Translations under genes and position numbers: made by a program | Notes under the pieces: model-generated | Told to the model about the DNA's origin: nothing | What the model saw: the letters and a program-made list of their open reading frames with translations, nothing else | Database searches by the model: none | Assembly: GCF_958979055.1 (NCBI RefSeq) | Contig: NC_084887.1 | Span: 28,602,544-28,666,543, forward strand | From: Alnus glutinosa | Lineage: Eukaryota; Streptophyta; Magnoliopsida; Fagales; Betulaceae | Length of the DNA: 64,000 nt | Reading direction: 5' to 3' | Shown: positions 36,618-49,027 of the stretch, piece after piece | How the letters are laid out: each line of letters starts with the position of its first letter | How positions within the stretch are numbered: position 1 is the first letter of the stretch

Positions 36618-37084
36618 TAATTTCTCCAAAGAACCACAAACTCACATAAACTATTACAAACAGTCATTGGACACTCACTTGAGGAAAGGTTATCATACCC
36701 TCCGTCTTTAACAATAACAAAACCGAGATTCAAACTCCAATCATTTTCCTTATCTCTTTCTTTTCAGACACTTCCTTGCAAACCAAATCATAAGTAGAAA
36801 TCTCAACAGTACTCCGGTCAAATCAACATGCGTCAAAAGCTCAAATCTAGCAGATCCAGTCAAAAACACCGAAATAAAACCAAAAAATAACTTAATAACA
36901 ATGGAAGACAAAGGAAAAAACAAATCGAACAAACAATAGCTCCAGATCTCATAAGAACCAGCCTACGAAGCACACATCAAACACACCAAAACAAAACGAA
37001 AATCCAACGGATCTGACCCTAACCCCAACCCTAAGCCTAAGCCTGCAAAGCAAAGAAACCGATCAGAGCGACAGCGACCATACC

Positions 37085-37210
37085 TCTTCTCTGGTTCGCG
37101 TAGAAGACCCTCTCTCTCTCTCTCTCTCTCTCTCTGTGAGTGCGTGAAATTAGAGAAAGAAATGGAAACGAGAAGGGAAAGGAGGGGAGGGCTTCTGGTG
37201 TTTAATAAAG
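37085..37210 (-). promoter_or_regulatory. 14-3-3 noncoding first exon and core promoter
   Basis: On the minus strand, a (GA)n-rich leader (37110-37136) runs to the donor GAAGAG|GTATGG. Upstream, TTTATTAAAC (about 37197-37206) may serve as a TATA-like element. The 5'UTR intron of about 1.1 kb ends at 35949. Confidence 0.5.
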
Positions 37211-38550
37211 GTCGCCACGAGTGAGAAGGAAGAGAGTTGGTCCAATCAGAGCGCGACATGTGGTGCGTAGGCGGAGAATCCGTGGGAGTTTTTGGTCTTT
37301 TATGTTCCTTCTTAGGGCGAGAGTCTGCACGCTGGCGTTGACCGTCAACAGGCCCTGCAGGGCGACACGTCATCATTGCGTCTTTGTTGGGGGAGGGCGG
37401 ACTTGACTATCGTTTCCAGCTATTTTTTTTTTTTTTTTAACAATTTCCAGCTTTTTTTTTTTTTTTTTGAACAAATTTCCAGCTATGTTGAAGCCTGGCA
37501 ATGGAGCCCAAAGGCCGTATTATCGCCGTTTCCTATTTTATGTTCCGATTTTATATATATATAACTGATAAATATTTCCTAACTACTCTCAATTGACAAG
37601 TGAATTATAATTTATACTCTCCGATGTTATGGTTAGTTGCGGATACCAGAGTTTCTCTCCGTTATGAAAAAAAAAAAAATTGAAGAATAAAAAATAAAGA
37701 GTTTTTAATTTAAGTATTTGTCAGTGGTTTTATGTTTTTTAATAAACTAGACGTGACTGGTAAATTGAATCTTAATTGAAATTATAAAATAAAATAAATA
37801 AATAAAGACTGGTGCATTATGATGACGAAGGGGTGTCTCCCTTTGGGTGTCGAAGGGACTCTTAAGTTCTGTCTATAAACATCATATTCTCGCCGTTTTC
37901 ATTTTATTTTATTTTTTACTCTTTTTTTTTCGTTGGGGTAAACCTGAAAAAGAAAAAGAGTTTCTCATTTAACTACATATTAGTGGTTTTTAATTTTTTT
38001 ATGAAGTTGTATGGGGATTTACTTTTTGGGGGAGGCGAGGAGGCTTCTACAGTTCTACGGTTTTGTTGTTCCGGTTTAATAAATATCATTATTATTATTT
38101 ATTTATTTATTCATTTATTTTGAACACAATAAAATATAAATAATGTGAGTCCATTTGGGCGACATGACGGCATGCCGGCATGACGAGGCTGATCGAGAGC
38201 AAGTCATGGCTTGCTGTTGTGGCAATGTGGCATAGGTGAAATGTGAGTCAGATGGGCCGGGTAGCATTAGAAAAATACGCCAGTTGCATTCGCATGCAAA
38301 TTCTTCGTATTGTTATTATTATTTACGCTTTTGGCTAAATTTATATTGTTATTAAATCATAAGTCGCACATAGAACGAATTTATATTGTAAACTACAATT
38401 TTAAGAAAATATTTATTTGTAAACCTGTTGTTCACTCGTCAATGAAATTCGGATGGCTATTGTTTATAGCCGCCTTTAGTTCCTATTATAGTATTATAGT
38501 TTCATAATAGTTAAATTAAGTATTATAAATTATTATTTTTATGTATGTTA
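37211..38550. other. Gene-free spacer with stacked poly(T) insertions
   Basis: No gene. At 37413-37486 the string TTTCCAGCT occurs three times, separated by T16 and T18 runs, as if two poly(A)-only retroposon tails had inserted with target-site duplication. The rest is AT-rich with short homopolymers. Confidence 0.45.
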
Positions 38551-38554
38551 ACAA

Positions 38555-38645
38555 TTTTTTTTTTTTTTTTTATAATGTGAACAATAAACAATAAATAGGC
38601 TCTCCAACCCATTCAATATTCATTATTCACATTATAAAAAGTCTT
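38555..38645. repeat. Mini inverted repeat (~90 bp hairpin)
   Basis: TTTTTATAATGTGAACAATAA at the left pairs with TTATTCACATTATAAAAAG at the right; arms ~33 bp. Confidence 0.6.
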
Positions 38646-39408
38646 TTTTTTTCTTTTTTTTTTTCTCTCTACCTTTCTTTCTTTCACTCTCTCTCTCTTC
38701 CTATTTTTTTAATACTCTCTCCCATACAAAATAATATTTAAAAAAAATAAGTATTTGGTTTGAGTCTCTCACTTATCTTTTATCCATCTTGGGTACAAAA
38801 TGTATCCAAATTCTTCATTAAATCTATAAAATCACATGTGGGTTTCATGACTTTACAAAAAAGTTGTACAAAAGATGTATAAGAGCATAGCCTCAAATGT
38901 ATCTAAATAAAATAAAAACAAAAGAATAAATGGTTTTCAATAAGGTGGAGGTGACGTGTACCTTTAAACCATATGTTTCCAATTTCATATGCTTTTAATT
39001 TCTAGCCCAAAATGTCAAACTAGGCATGATGATAGAAAAGTTGGCTAGATTAATTAGTCCCGGTTCAAAGGTTACACATAAGCGCAAAAAATAGAAAAAC
39101 AAAAGGCAGATTATCCCAAACATCAATGAGTTTTGCCTCTATGATACATAAGGACCCAAGGTTTTTACTTTGATAATTAAAGTCATATGCTTTATTCGCG
39201 TGACAAATAGCTCTCACCTTGTTGAATTTTTCATCCAATTTTTAATGAAAAACCTTGTCACACGTTATATTGTCCTCTTTAGACTAATAAAAATGTGACA
39301 CATGTATCCAGATACACGTCAACTTACCATACAAGTAGTCCAGGTCTAATATAAAAAACAGAGCAGGTTGTATGAGAAAACAAACTAAAAAACAAATAAA
39401 CATAGAAA

Positions 39409-39449
<41 letters not shown>

Positions 39450-39984
39450 AAAGGAAAAAAGAAAAAAAAGGTTCAACTTCCCCGTTGCCGTCAAAAGTGC
39501 CCCACGATCACCATCCACCAAGGACGCAAGGATCTCCCACGTGGACGTCCATGTTGCAGCCAAAGGAACCCCCATGTTTGAAAATAACCCTATCGGTTTT
39601 ATCCCCAAGGGTAATACTTGAGTGTCATATCAATATAAAATGATCTCAAAAGGATACTAGAAGAAGTTCTAAAATTCTCCTTTTTAAATTATAGACTTGT
39701 CTTGTAAACACCATTTATTTCAACCATAAAGTTTAAGGCCTTTAAAAAATACCACCTATGTGACAGAATCTGGATCATTGGCACTCTCTCAGCGTGTTGA
39801 TGCTGGATTGATCAATAAGCAATAAATCATACAGGTGAGTAATATTTTATATGATATCAAGTCATTTGCATTAATTACTAAAAACAACAAATTGTTATTC
39901 TTACTGGTTGTGAAGTAAGTTGTGCTGAGTCAGCTTAATGGTTCAAAAGTTCAGCTCATACTGATGGCAGCTATTATACTTTGG
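38646..39984. other. Gene-free spacer
   Basis: Nothing coding. It contains a run of ~38 A at 39410-39447, next to a GC-richer stretch (39470-39610) without a known domain; this may be the tail of an undefined retroposon. Confidence 0.4.
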
Positions 39985-40104
39985 GGCTTGTTACTTACGC
40001 ATCATGAGCACAACAGGGACACAACAGCCCCACACACTGGGGCCCACCCCCATGTGAGGAGTTGTCATGCTCCTGTTGTGTCCATGATGTGTAAATAACA
40101 TTTT
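39985..40104. repeat. MITE-like hairpin (~120 bp)
   Basis: TTACTTACGCATCATGAGCA CAACAGG at the left pairs with CCTGTTGTGTCCATGATGTGTAAATAAC at the right; loop GC-rich. Confidence 0.65.
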
Positions 40105-40429
40105 TCTTATACTTTAGTAGATCTCTTCCTTCTCGTCATAGTTTATATTCCTAAAGGGGCGTTTGGCATGCATAATAAGTTAATAACCATTATCTTAGAA
40201 AAATGAATAGATTTTATTAAGAATAAAAGGTGAAATGAAATAACTTTAAAATAATTATTCTTATTGTCCATGAGAAAATAACTATTCTTTAATTTAAGGT
40301 AATATGTATAAAAACACAATTACGATAAATAAGACAAGACAATCACACAAAAAAAAATATCAAGACTTAGGTGCATCACTCCATGCTGCCTTAGCAGCAC
40401 TCCCATCATGAAGTCCCAAATTATTATTT

Positions 40430-40712
40430 TATATAAAAATAAAAATAAAAAAAAATTAAAAAAATTGTATTATTTAATTATTTGTATATAATTTTTAAAA
40501 GATTTTTATTTTTAATTTTTTAATATAGTGCTACGTGTCAACTTCAGTGGTTAACACGTGGCAGATCGTTAATTTTAGTACGAAAAATTTAATAGAAGTA
40601 CCAAATAGATTTTTACCCTCAACTCAGGTACCACATATGATACAAATGAAAAATTCAAGTAATAAATTTAAAAACGATTAAAACTCAAATACCAATGAAG
40701 TATTTAACCCTT
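40430..40712. repeat. Interspersed repeat, copy R2 (inverted relative of R1)
   Basis: Read in reverse it gives GTTAAATACTTCATTGGTAT ... TTTGTATCATATGTGGTACC ... CACGTGTTAACCAC, the same pattern as 30920-31170. Confidence 0.5.
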
Positions 40713-41124
40713 ATTTTAAAACAAACCACAGGGCATGCGTCAACAGAGGTGTTCTACTCACAAAATAAAATAAAATAAACATAAATAAAAGCGTACCATC
40801 TTGAACAATACATACCCCTCTTAGCAACTTTTCTAAAGCATGTTTCTTTTTTAAAAGTAAAATTAGCCTTTTGTGGTTTACTTAAATTACAAATCGATCT
40901 CTCTTTTATAAAAAATAATTTAGAGATATTTGGAGTAGGTCAAAATAATAATTTAGTTTCTGTAGTCAAATTTTACCAAAATATTTGACAGATTCCGTTA
41001 GTGCATTACATCTGCATCAATAGAATAATGACACATATCACTCTTAATTAAACAAAAGATATCAATATATAAAACTTTAAAAAATAAAAAATAAAAAAAT
41101 AAAAAGAAAGTGGTTGCTCCTTTT
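40713..41124. other. Gene-free spacer, relative of the 57.5-kb tandem repeat
   Basis: 40860-41060 read in reverse resembles the units at 57530-58185 (GACACATATC..., GTAGTCAAATTTTACCAAAA, TTAAATTACAAATCG). No gene. Confidence 0.4.
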
Positions 41125-41333
41125 GAATTGTGATCCTCTCAAATTATTTGCCCGAATTTGAGAGAATTCTGGCAAGTGATTGTGAAAAGACCACTTATAG
41201 GACCCACATGACCAAATAAAAAATAAGTTGCACAACCATTTATTCGGTCAGGTCGGGCTCATGAATAGTCTCTTATAATCACATACCCAAACTCTCTAAA
41301 ATTCGGGTAGATAATTTGAGAGGATCATTGTAA
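41125..41333. repeat. MITE with ~60-bp inverted repeats
   Basis: TGATCCTCTCAAATTATTTG at the left is mirrored by TAGATAATTTGAGAGGATCA at the right; ATTG may be the target duplication. Confidence 0.7.
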
Positions 41334-42344
41334 TGACCCAATAAAAGTGCTAGCCACATCTGCGCTATCATTCAAAAAGGACTAGTCAATTTGAAGTTCT
41401 CCTATAATTTATTATAAAACCCAGTTTTACCTAGTAACTAGGCAATATGTGACTTACCACCCATGATTATCTTTATAAATCACTCACTATATGTGAGTTA
41501 TTCATCTCTTCCCAATATGAGACCGAAGTGTTACAATCATGATTGAAGGGAGCGAGTGGCATGTGGCCTACGAGCCACCCAGATGGGGCCGGGAGTGGCG
41601 TGCGACCATCCCCATGGGCTAAGGGTGTCTCGCAGGCCACCCCTTTATTTATTTATATTTTTATATATTTATATTTTAATTCTATCCTTTTTTTTTTAAT
41701 AAAAAAAAAAAAGCTTACACGTATCATAATTAAATTGGTGATGTAGCATACTAATAGATCGAATCTATCAAGTGTTATGACAAAATTTAATTACAGGTAC
41801 TAAATTATCATTTTAACCTACCACAAGGACTTATTAATTATTTTTTATACCGCATTAAGTGATTTGTAATTTACACTAATTTTATATAAGAAATACAATT
41901 TAAAAGGTACTGACGTGATAAAAGCAAATATGGCTAGAAGTCGCTTGGCTTCTAATATTAATTTTTAGTTATGATAAAGGCAAATTAGGACATAAATTAG
42001 CTATGAACTGGTTTATAGTTAATTTTTACAAACTAGTATAATAAAGTGACATGTATTATTAATTTTTATATACTTTCTTATTAATGTTATATAAAAAATA
42101 TGCGAGAAACACATACTATTAAAAAAAATGTACTTTTCACATTTTAAGAAATACTTCTCTTTGCGATTTTTATAATGATTTGTAAGAATTAGTTACAATC
42201 TTGTTTGAGTTACTATTCTTTTACTACAATCCCCCGTAAACTTATGTTTGTAGTCCAAATGAGTATCACATGATTCACATGACGCAATATGGATAAAAAA
42301 AAATAATTAAATAATAAAATTTGATAGCTCAATAGGTTAATAAG
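41334..42344. other. Gene-free spacer
   Basis: AT-rich; 41780-41890 is another fragment related to the 57.5-kb repeat. An ORF at 41543-41746 has no recognisable domain and is probably chance. Confidence 0.4.
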
Positions 42345-42638
42345 TGGGCCCAAATATTTTGAGAAATAGGGGGCAATTGGGCCAAAACTTCATACAATCT
42401 GGCCGGACATTTACAGCCCATTTTAAGCCATGATATCGTCACCTTCCCGTGAGATAAACGACAAATAGACGCCCGGCTCTTACACCCTGAAACTCAACGT
42501 GAGAGAGAGATTTTGATTGGCTCACCGAATCTAAGTTGCTAGTCTGGGAGTTTCCCTCTCCAGTAAAGCCAACGTGACGCTAGCATTTGAAATCAGAAGG
42601 GCTCCGAGTCCCCGAGGCTTTGAAATCATTTTTCCCCA
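42345..42638 (+). promoter_or_regulatory. CMC1 promoter/leader with three site II (TGGGCY) elements
   Basis: TGGGCC at 42345-42350, TGGGCC at 42378-42383 and AGCCCA (reverse of TGGGCT) at 42415-42420 lie 220-295 bases before the ATG. Site II elements bind TCP factors and are typical of plant nuclear genes for respiratory-chain proteins, which fits the gene's role. A telo-box-like AAACCCTAAA occurs just inside intron 1 (~42716). Confidence 0.6.
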
Positions 42639-45600
42639 ATGGGATACGTACAGGAAGCACGTGAAAACCACGTGAAGAAGAAAGTGGAAGAAGGTAATGG
42701 TTTCTGATCACGTAAAAACCCTAAACCCCCGTTTGGTTCCCGAGAAAAAAAAAATGAAAGCGTGGGAAAATAATACAAAAGTAAAAGAAATTCAGAGAAA
42801 TCTTTGAAATGCTTTTCATAGTTTCGGAATTTTTATCTGTCTAATTATCTCACCATTTCTCGGCAACGAAGCATACAGTTTCACTTGCTCTGATTTCTTG
42901 AATGCTTTGTGGAATTCCTTGCTGCATTTATTATTGCATTGCTTTAGCAGCTAAAAGTCCTTTAATAATTTGCTTTTATTATTTCTTCTTCCTATTTAAC
43001 TGTTCCAAGCGAGAATTGGGCGAGTTGAGGCGAAATTGAGTGTTTATTTATTATTTTTTTAAAAAAAGAAAATCGTGATTTGCTAGGAAATTGTATATTT
43101 CATGCATTTTTCTATATACTGTGTTTCTTATTTTTCTAATTAGTGTCATTTATGTATGTTACCAATCTGAGTTTGGAAGAGCTAATAAATGTCTGTTATG
43201 TTCGAATACCAGCTTTAAGAAGCAAAATGAAGCAGAAGGCTCTAAAGGAGTGTGATCAGTACACCTCAAAGTATGCTCAATGTTCTTTGGGAAGAACGTT
43301 ATCGGTTGTTTGGCAGTGTAGGAAGCAAGCTAAGGAGTTGAATGATTGCCTACATCAATAGTAAGTGTGATTTTGTATATTGGACACCTATTGGTATCGA
43401 TATTTCATTTCATTGTTTTTAAGTTTTTGATATGTATTACAAATATTATAGTTGGGGAGGAAAAGGAGGGGGAGGGGGGTGTGGGAGCATGCCCTCCCCT
43501 GTTCTCCCCTGATTGTGGAATTGGGGAAACAGTGACTCGGTTTCTGACACGTTCACAAGTTGTGTAACTTTCACCTCCTAGTCTTATGAGATTATATTCT
43601 AGACCCCGAATACAGCTAATAAAGTTGTCCTTTTGCTGTCCATAGGATCCAACTATCCTGTAAATATATTGATTAAATCTCTATGATTTTGCTTTGACTT
43701 TTGAAATGTGATGTTAGCATGGATTTTTGTAATGGCGCTGTAAAAGTTCACTCTCATGCTAGAGAAGCATCAATTAGTGATTAATATGGTAATACCATCA
43801 CAAAAACAAATATGAATCATTGATATTATATTTGCTTTAGACCCATTATTGATTACAAAGCATCTAAGCAGGATATTCATCTGCTTATAGCTTGCTGTGA
43901 CTGTTCAATACTCATTGTGCTGTATGGTCTAGAGCGAGGAAGGCTTCCAGAAGACTAACCGTGTTACCAAGTTTTGAGCTGTTTTTGCTGGTCTTGCAAA
44001 TACATTCCTACTTGGACGTAGTGCTGTAAAGTCTTTCTTCATATTTGTTCTCCAGCAGCTGTTGAACTTGGTTAAAATACTTGGAAATCGTAAGGAGAAG
44101 TAGCACTTGACACTTGTTTGGCGTTGTGCCTATCTGCATTTATCAGAATATTTCTTAAAAGGAATATTCATATCTAGTGAGTTCATGTAGCCATGCACCA
44201 CCTGAGAAAGGTTCTATCAAGTTATTGGAGCACCAAATTTTTGTCACAATGGAGAAGTGTCACTTTGACCTAGATGATGGGGTTTCCTTGGGGGGAGTGG
44301 GTTGGTGTGAAAGATTTGATGCGTTTACTTTCACCTACCAAGGCAGCTGGCCTAATATTTTTTCTCTGGTTAGGTGGTCAGCTAAATATTGTTAAACACT
44401 CAGAGAGAACCACTAAACGAGGGTTGTTGTACTTACACATTTGCTAAACAATCCCAGATAGGACAGTGTACAATGGCATACCTGGTTGAGTTTCATAAAC
44501 TCAAATAAATTTAATCACAATGTTTTAAACAGTTTAATCCAAACTTTTCTAACACTAATTTAGCAAGTTGCCTTTGACTTGTTCCGTGGCCATCCTGCAA
44601 TTCATGTGTTATGGTTGTGGTATGGATGATTATGTTGCCATCACCTAATTTTTACTCTGCAATGACATTTGGCTTTGATGTTGCTCATATTAAATTTTTA
44701 GAGTGTTTCTAGATACTAGCTTATCAAGAGTATGTAGGGATTTTATATTTTCATCATTATAGATTTGGTCATAATGGTGTGAGACAGTAGTATCAAAACA
44801 ATTTAACTTTATTTGGTGATGCTAGAAAAGGCATTTTGTATGCTGGCACAGGAAGATGAACTTTCCAACTTTATGACTACTCAAAAGCTCTCTGATGAAA
44901 AAGAAAGACAATCAAAGTGTTATTTTATGTTTGTGAAACTTTAAATTTGGTGTTTCTGTTTTGAATGTGATCTAAAAATAAGGTGGTCATATGAGTAGTA
45001 GATTATTGAGAGGGGGAAATAATAAAGATATATCAGCCAGACAAAAAGGGTCAGCTTTTTTCCTTTCAAACTGCCATTTGTGATCAATTTTTTGTTACTT
45101 CAGACAAGCCTCCACTGCAAGACATTTAAATACACTTAATCCAACAGCCTGTGATGTTGCATATGTCATATGCTATATAATGATGGTTCCTCTGCTCAAT
45201 CAAAGTTAATAAATTGCAAATTCAACCCCATTTGGCAAATTACTCATAAGCAACATTATAAACAAAGATTCTATGAGTAAGATTCAATTTTGCAATTAAA
45301 AATGGATGATTAATAAGATGTGCTGTTGTCCCCTGTCCATTAGCTTTTGAAGTAGGCCAAAACACACATGAAAGCCAACTACTTGCAACTGGCTATCATA
45401 TGCATCAGTATGTTTAATTTGTATCCTAGTTCAGAACTTCAGATCCTGATATTCATGATGCTTTTATTCTAATTTTATTACTACTCGTAGATTTTTTATG
45501 GCCTCCATGCATTTTTTTAGTTGTCCTAATTGAGCTTTCTAGAAAACATTTGTCAATTTGTAGTAATGGAAATCCTACTGGTCATAGAGATATGCTAGCG

Positions 45601-45978
45601 TAAATTTGGCAATTCTTCTGTTGTAGTCACTTTTAATAGTTCCACTCTTAAGATACTTACGACTTTGAATGCCACTATCAGATTTTCTTTGCTTCAGTTC
45701 AGACATGAACTTTGCTGTATGTAATACGCAAAGCTCATTCATAATTTTTTTGGAGATTTAATACTTGTCAGTAGTGAAATGGAATTAAAAATTAAAATAT
45801 ATAGAAGGGTAACTTAAAAGAAACAGTCAGGAAATACTTTAATTAAACAATATGACTATGAATATTCAAATATCTTAGAAGTTGTTTTGGCTTTTGCAGC
45901 ACCAATGATTCTGTTTTGGAAGAAATGAAGAGAGACTACATGCTTCAACAAGACGGAAAGGGATCTTCAGGAGTCTAA
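42639..45978 (+). CDS. CMC1: CMC1-like twin CX9C mitochondrial assembly protein
   Basis: Small intermembrane-space protein of the CMC1 family (93 aa), implicated in copper handling and COX1 stabilisation during cytochrome c oxidase assembly. Exons 42639-42693, 43213-43360, 45900-45978; the third is 2.5 kb downstream. The two CX9C motifs are explicit: CDQYTSKYAQC and CRKQAKELNDC, which form the coiled-coil-helix-coiled-coil-helix fold imported by the MIA40 disulfide relay; there is no cleavable presequence. The start MGYVQEARENHVKKKVEE gives the usual short N-terminus. The frame passes through exon 2 as ALRSKMKQKALKECDQ. At5g16060 in Arabidopsis is the corresponding gene. The single large ORF seen in intron 2 (44177-44395) is not an exon. 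Confidence 0.93.
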
Positions 45979-47899
45979 GCCATTTTATGGTGTAACATTT
46001 CATGTACAATTTATTATTTAATGCATGGTAAAAGAATTTTTATTCATTGGGTGATGCATGTTATGCTGCAACTGAGTTTCGTCTTCAGATATTTACGAGT
46101 TGCATGTTTGTATCTTCCTCAGAAGTTGTTGGGCAGGAATAATTCTAAATCCTTATGGAATTAGTATATTAAAAAACATATGGTTCAATGTGGAGATTCT
46201 CTGATTACTTACACACACACACACACCAAAAAAGAAAAGCAAAGAAAAGAAAAGAAGAACAAACAAAATGGAGTTTATCTGATTGGAATTTTGGTCCAAT
46301 CTATACACGATTGTGGTAGTATAGGACTTATATTTGGCTATGGAGTTACAACTAGGAAATTATTCTTCTAAGAAATGTTTTTGAGAGATGATTATGACAA
46401 TAGACCAAGATTTGTAATTTCAATCAGAGGGGGAAAGGAGATGTGTGGGAGTGCTTCCAGTGATATTGTTGGAGGCAACCCGTTTTGTAAGGTTGTGCAG
46501 AAAAGTTGGCACTTTGATGGATTATGACAGTAGACAAAGACATGGAGTTGCTGAGAGGACTAGGGATATCTCTGATTATAGAAGGGATTTGTCAATAAGG
46601 TGTTAGGTTCTAGTTCTGAATGACACTAATGATTGTTGAGTCTCCTTCGACAATCATGTTGGTAAATCAGAGTGTGGTAGCATCTGAGATGGTAAGAGGG
46701 CCAGAGGGGCTGCCTTGCTTCTCTTACAGTTGGCTCATCAGGTGGAATTTTTACTGTCCATTCATGAAGAATATATTACCTTTGGAGTCTTGAAATAGCT
46801 ACAAATAGAAATTTCTTGTGGGAGGTGGATTCAGAGAGAGGATGCATTCAATGGTCTCTCTTTGAGGAGCTGGCTAACCTTATCTTCATCCCATTGTCTG
46901 GGGGTTGGCTCGAGAATATATGCTACCTATTGGATATTTGCTGAGGTCATGCTTCTAGCTCTAGGCTTGGGTATGAAGCTGTTAATTTTGGGAATAAAAA
47001 GGCTGTCTTATTAGTTCTAAGTAATTCAGTTGCATCTTTATCAGCTGTTTGATTTAACAATTGTTTGATTAATTCTGCATAGCAATTTGATAAATTGCCG
47101 AATTGGGGACCATTGCTGGAATGGTACTTGTTTTTAATGCTGCACAGCATTCGGAGTTGGACACACTCTAGAGACTTTGATATACAGTTTTGTCAGACTT
47201 GGAAGGGCTGCATGTAATTGTGTATGTGGGAAATCAAGGTTCTTTTCTTAAGAGTGGAAATGGATGTATTCTTTTTAATTTGGGGTGTCATCTTCCAGGC
47301 AATTGGTTATAAACCTATTACTTTCTAAGTTCCACTGGAGTTGTACCTTGAAGAGTGATAGGCAAAAATAATGCTTAGGTCAACCTGCATCAATCTTTCT
47401 AGTGCCCAAAATTTGTTTGATGCTGCTAGTGCCCAAAATATTCTCAACTTGAGAATCCCCACCAGAGCCCCCTCAAAACAAATTAATCTGGAGCCTTCAC
47501 CAAATCAGCTTATCGGCTCCAAATTGATTTTGAGGGTTCTGCCCCACTCCCCCCTTGCAGAAAATAAATAGAAGGCCCTTTGAAAGCTAAATCTGCATGA
47601 GAAAACTACTTCTCTGAAAAATCTCGTGAAATATGCTTCCTTCCAAGGTTAGCATTTCATCCCTCGTCAACTCCCCAGCACCTAATCTTTTATGTCCCCT
47701 TAGCAAGAGTGATGAGGAGTCCCTTAGGATTTATTTCTTAGTCGTACCTTTGCTCGAGTTGGTTGGAGGGAATCTTTTTAGCCCTTTAGACACTCTTGCT
47801 CTGGGGAATCTCTCCATGGCATAGTGGATTCATATCATTATTGACACCAGAAGTCTCTTAACATTCCCAAGCAAGAGGTTCGTTTATCTTTTCCACATT
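45979..47899. other. CMC1 3' end and degraded, possibly retroelement-derived DNA
   Basis: After the CMC1 3'UTR no intact gene is seen. Fragments such as LWEVDSEREG and NPRAPSKQINLEPSPNQLIGSK-like text suggest remains of LINE ORF1/linker, but I could not identify a domain with certainty. Confidence 0.3.
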
Positions 47900-48510
47900 T
47901 TTTCAATGATAACCATTCTCCTGATGCTCTATTATTGGCTAAACAGATTTAAAAGGTTGCTTTGGAGCATTTCTCTGAATAGAGTAAATCCTCTTAAGCT
48001 ACTATGCATAAATGGTTTCCTCCTCAACAAATGTCTTGGAAGATTAATTTTTTTTTTTTTTTTGTTTGTCGTGACTTTGAGGGTCAGGTCCTCAAAGCAA
48101 TTTCCAACCAAAGTCCATCTAATTCAAATACTGGAGAAGCTTTAGCAGAACTCCTAGCTGCCCGTTTGGCTCTCCCGAGACTTCAATAAGTTTATTCTGA
48201 AATGAGACTCTTACTATCATTTTAACCCTTAACCATCCAAATTTCACCACCGACTGGAAAATCTCCCCAGCTAGATCGGATATCATCACCAACCTTCCGG
48301 CCTCTTCCAATTGGGAGGTCAGAAAAGTTCACAAAAGCGCAAACTCATGTGCTCACCAAGTGACAAATTGAGCCACCTCCAGCCTGCATTCACCCCCACT
48401 CTCCCCAGCTCCGGCTCTCAATCTTGATTGACAGTGGAAAAATTCTCCTTAAATTGCTTTGTATGTTCCTTCTGTCTGGTGGATTTTTTTTTTTTTTTTT
48501 TTTTTTCTCA
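47900..48510 (+). mobile_element. LINE RNase H fragment, degenerate
   Basis: Encodes HKWFPPQQMSWKINF, then after a T-rich interruption VCRDFEGQVLKAI...GEALAELLAARLAL, and later (frame-shifted) RKVHKSANSCAHQVTNWATS: order and wording of a plant L1 RNase H (RVT_3) C-terminus. Multiple stops. A T26 run follows at 48484-48508. No duplication found. Confidence 0.6.
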
Positions 48511-49027
48511 ATCTTTCTTCCGTGCCAAAGAAAAATAAAATATATTGATGAATGCCTTCGCATGGAATCATTTCACTGCCTGCCGACTTCGACCTGAATC
48601 CCTTACTCTAATCGAAAAGGGTTCCAAATCTAACAACATCAAATAATAGAGAATTTCTAATGGATTGCACACGCATGCACATATGCGCAATTCATCAAGG
48701 GCCTGAATGCAAGTAGAAATAACGATCGTCTGTTTAATGTTTCTTTTCAAAATGCCATTAAGACAATAAAAAGGTCATCAAAAGCAAGAAATGTCCATAA
48801 GACATTCCTCGTGACAGGTCCCCATTACAACTGCGAATCTTGAGGAATACCGATAACAGCACATAGCGCGCGCACCAAAAAAATCCCATGTCAGATGCAA
48901 ATGGAGACTCCCTCAATAACGATCCTCTAAAAATAAGACCCCTCTTTTCACAAAAAGTAGGTTTCTCACATTCAGTTGAAAACTTCCACATTAAAAAAAA
49001 AAACCACATCCTCAAGAATATCACGAG
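48511..49027 (-). other. CCT6 3'UTR/downstream region
   Basis: Nothing coding. Transcript end of CCT6 is expected here; an exact polyadenylation site is not evident. Confidence 0.4.

Noticed and set aside
44177..44395. 72-codon ORF in CMC1 intron 2 as an extra gene or exon
   Set aside because: No recognisable domain, no fitting splice frame, and the CMC1 frame joins exon 2 to exon 3 exactly without it.
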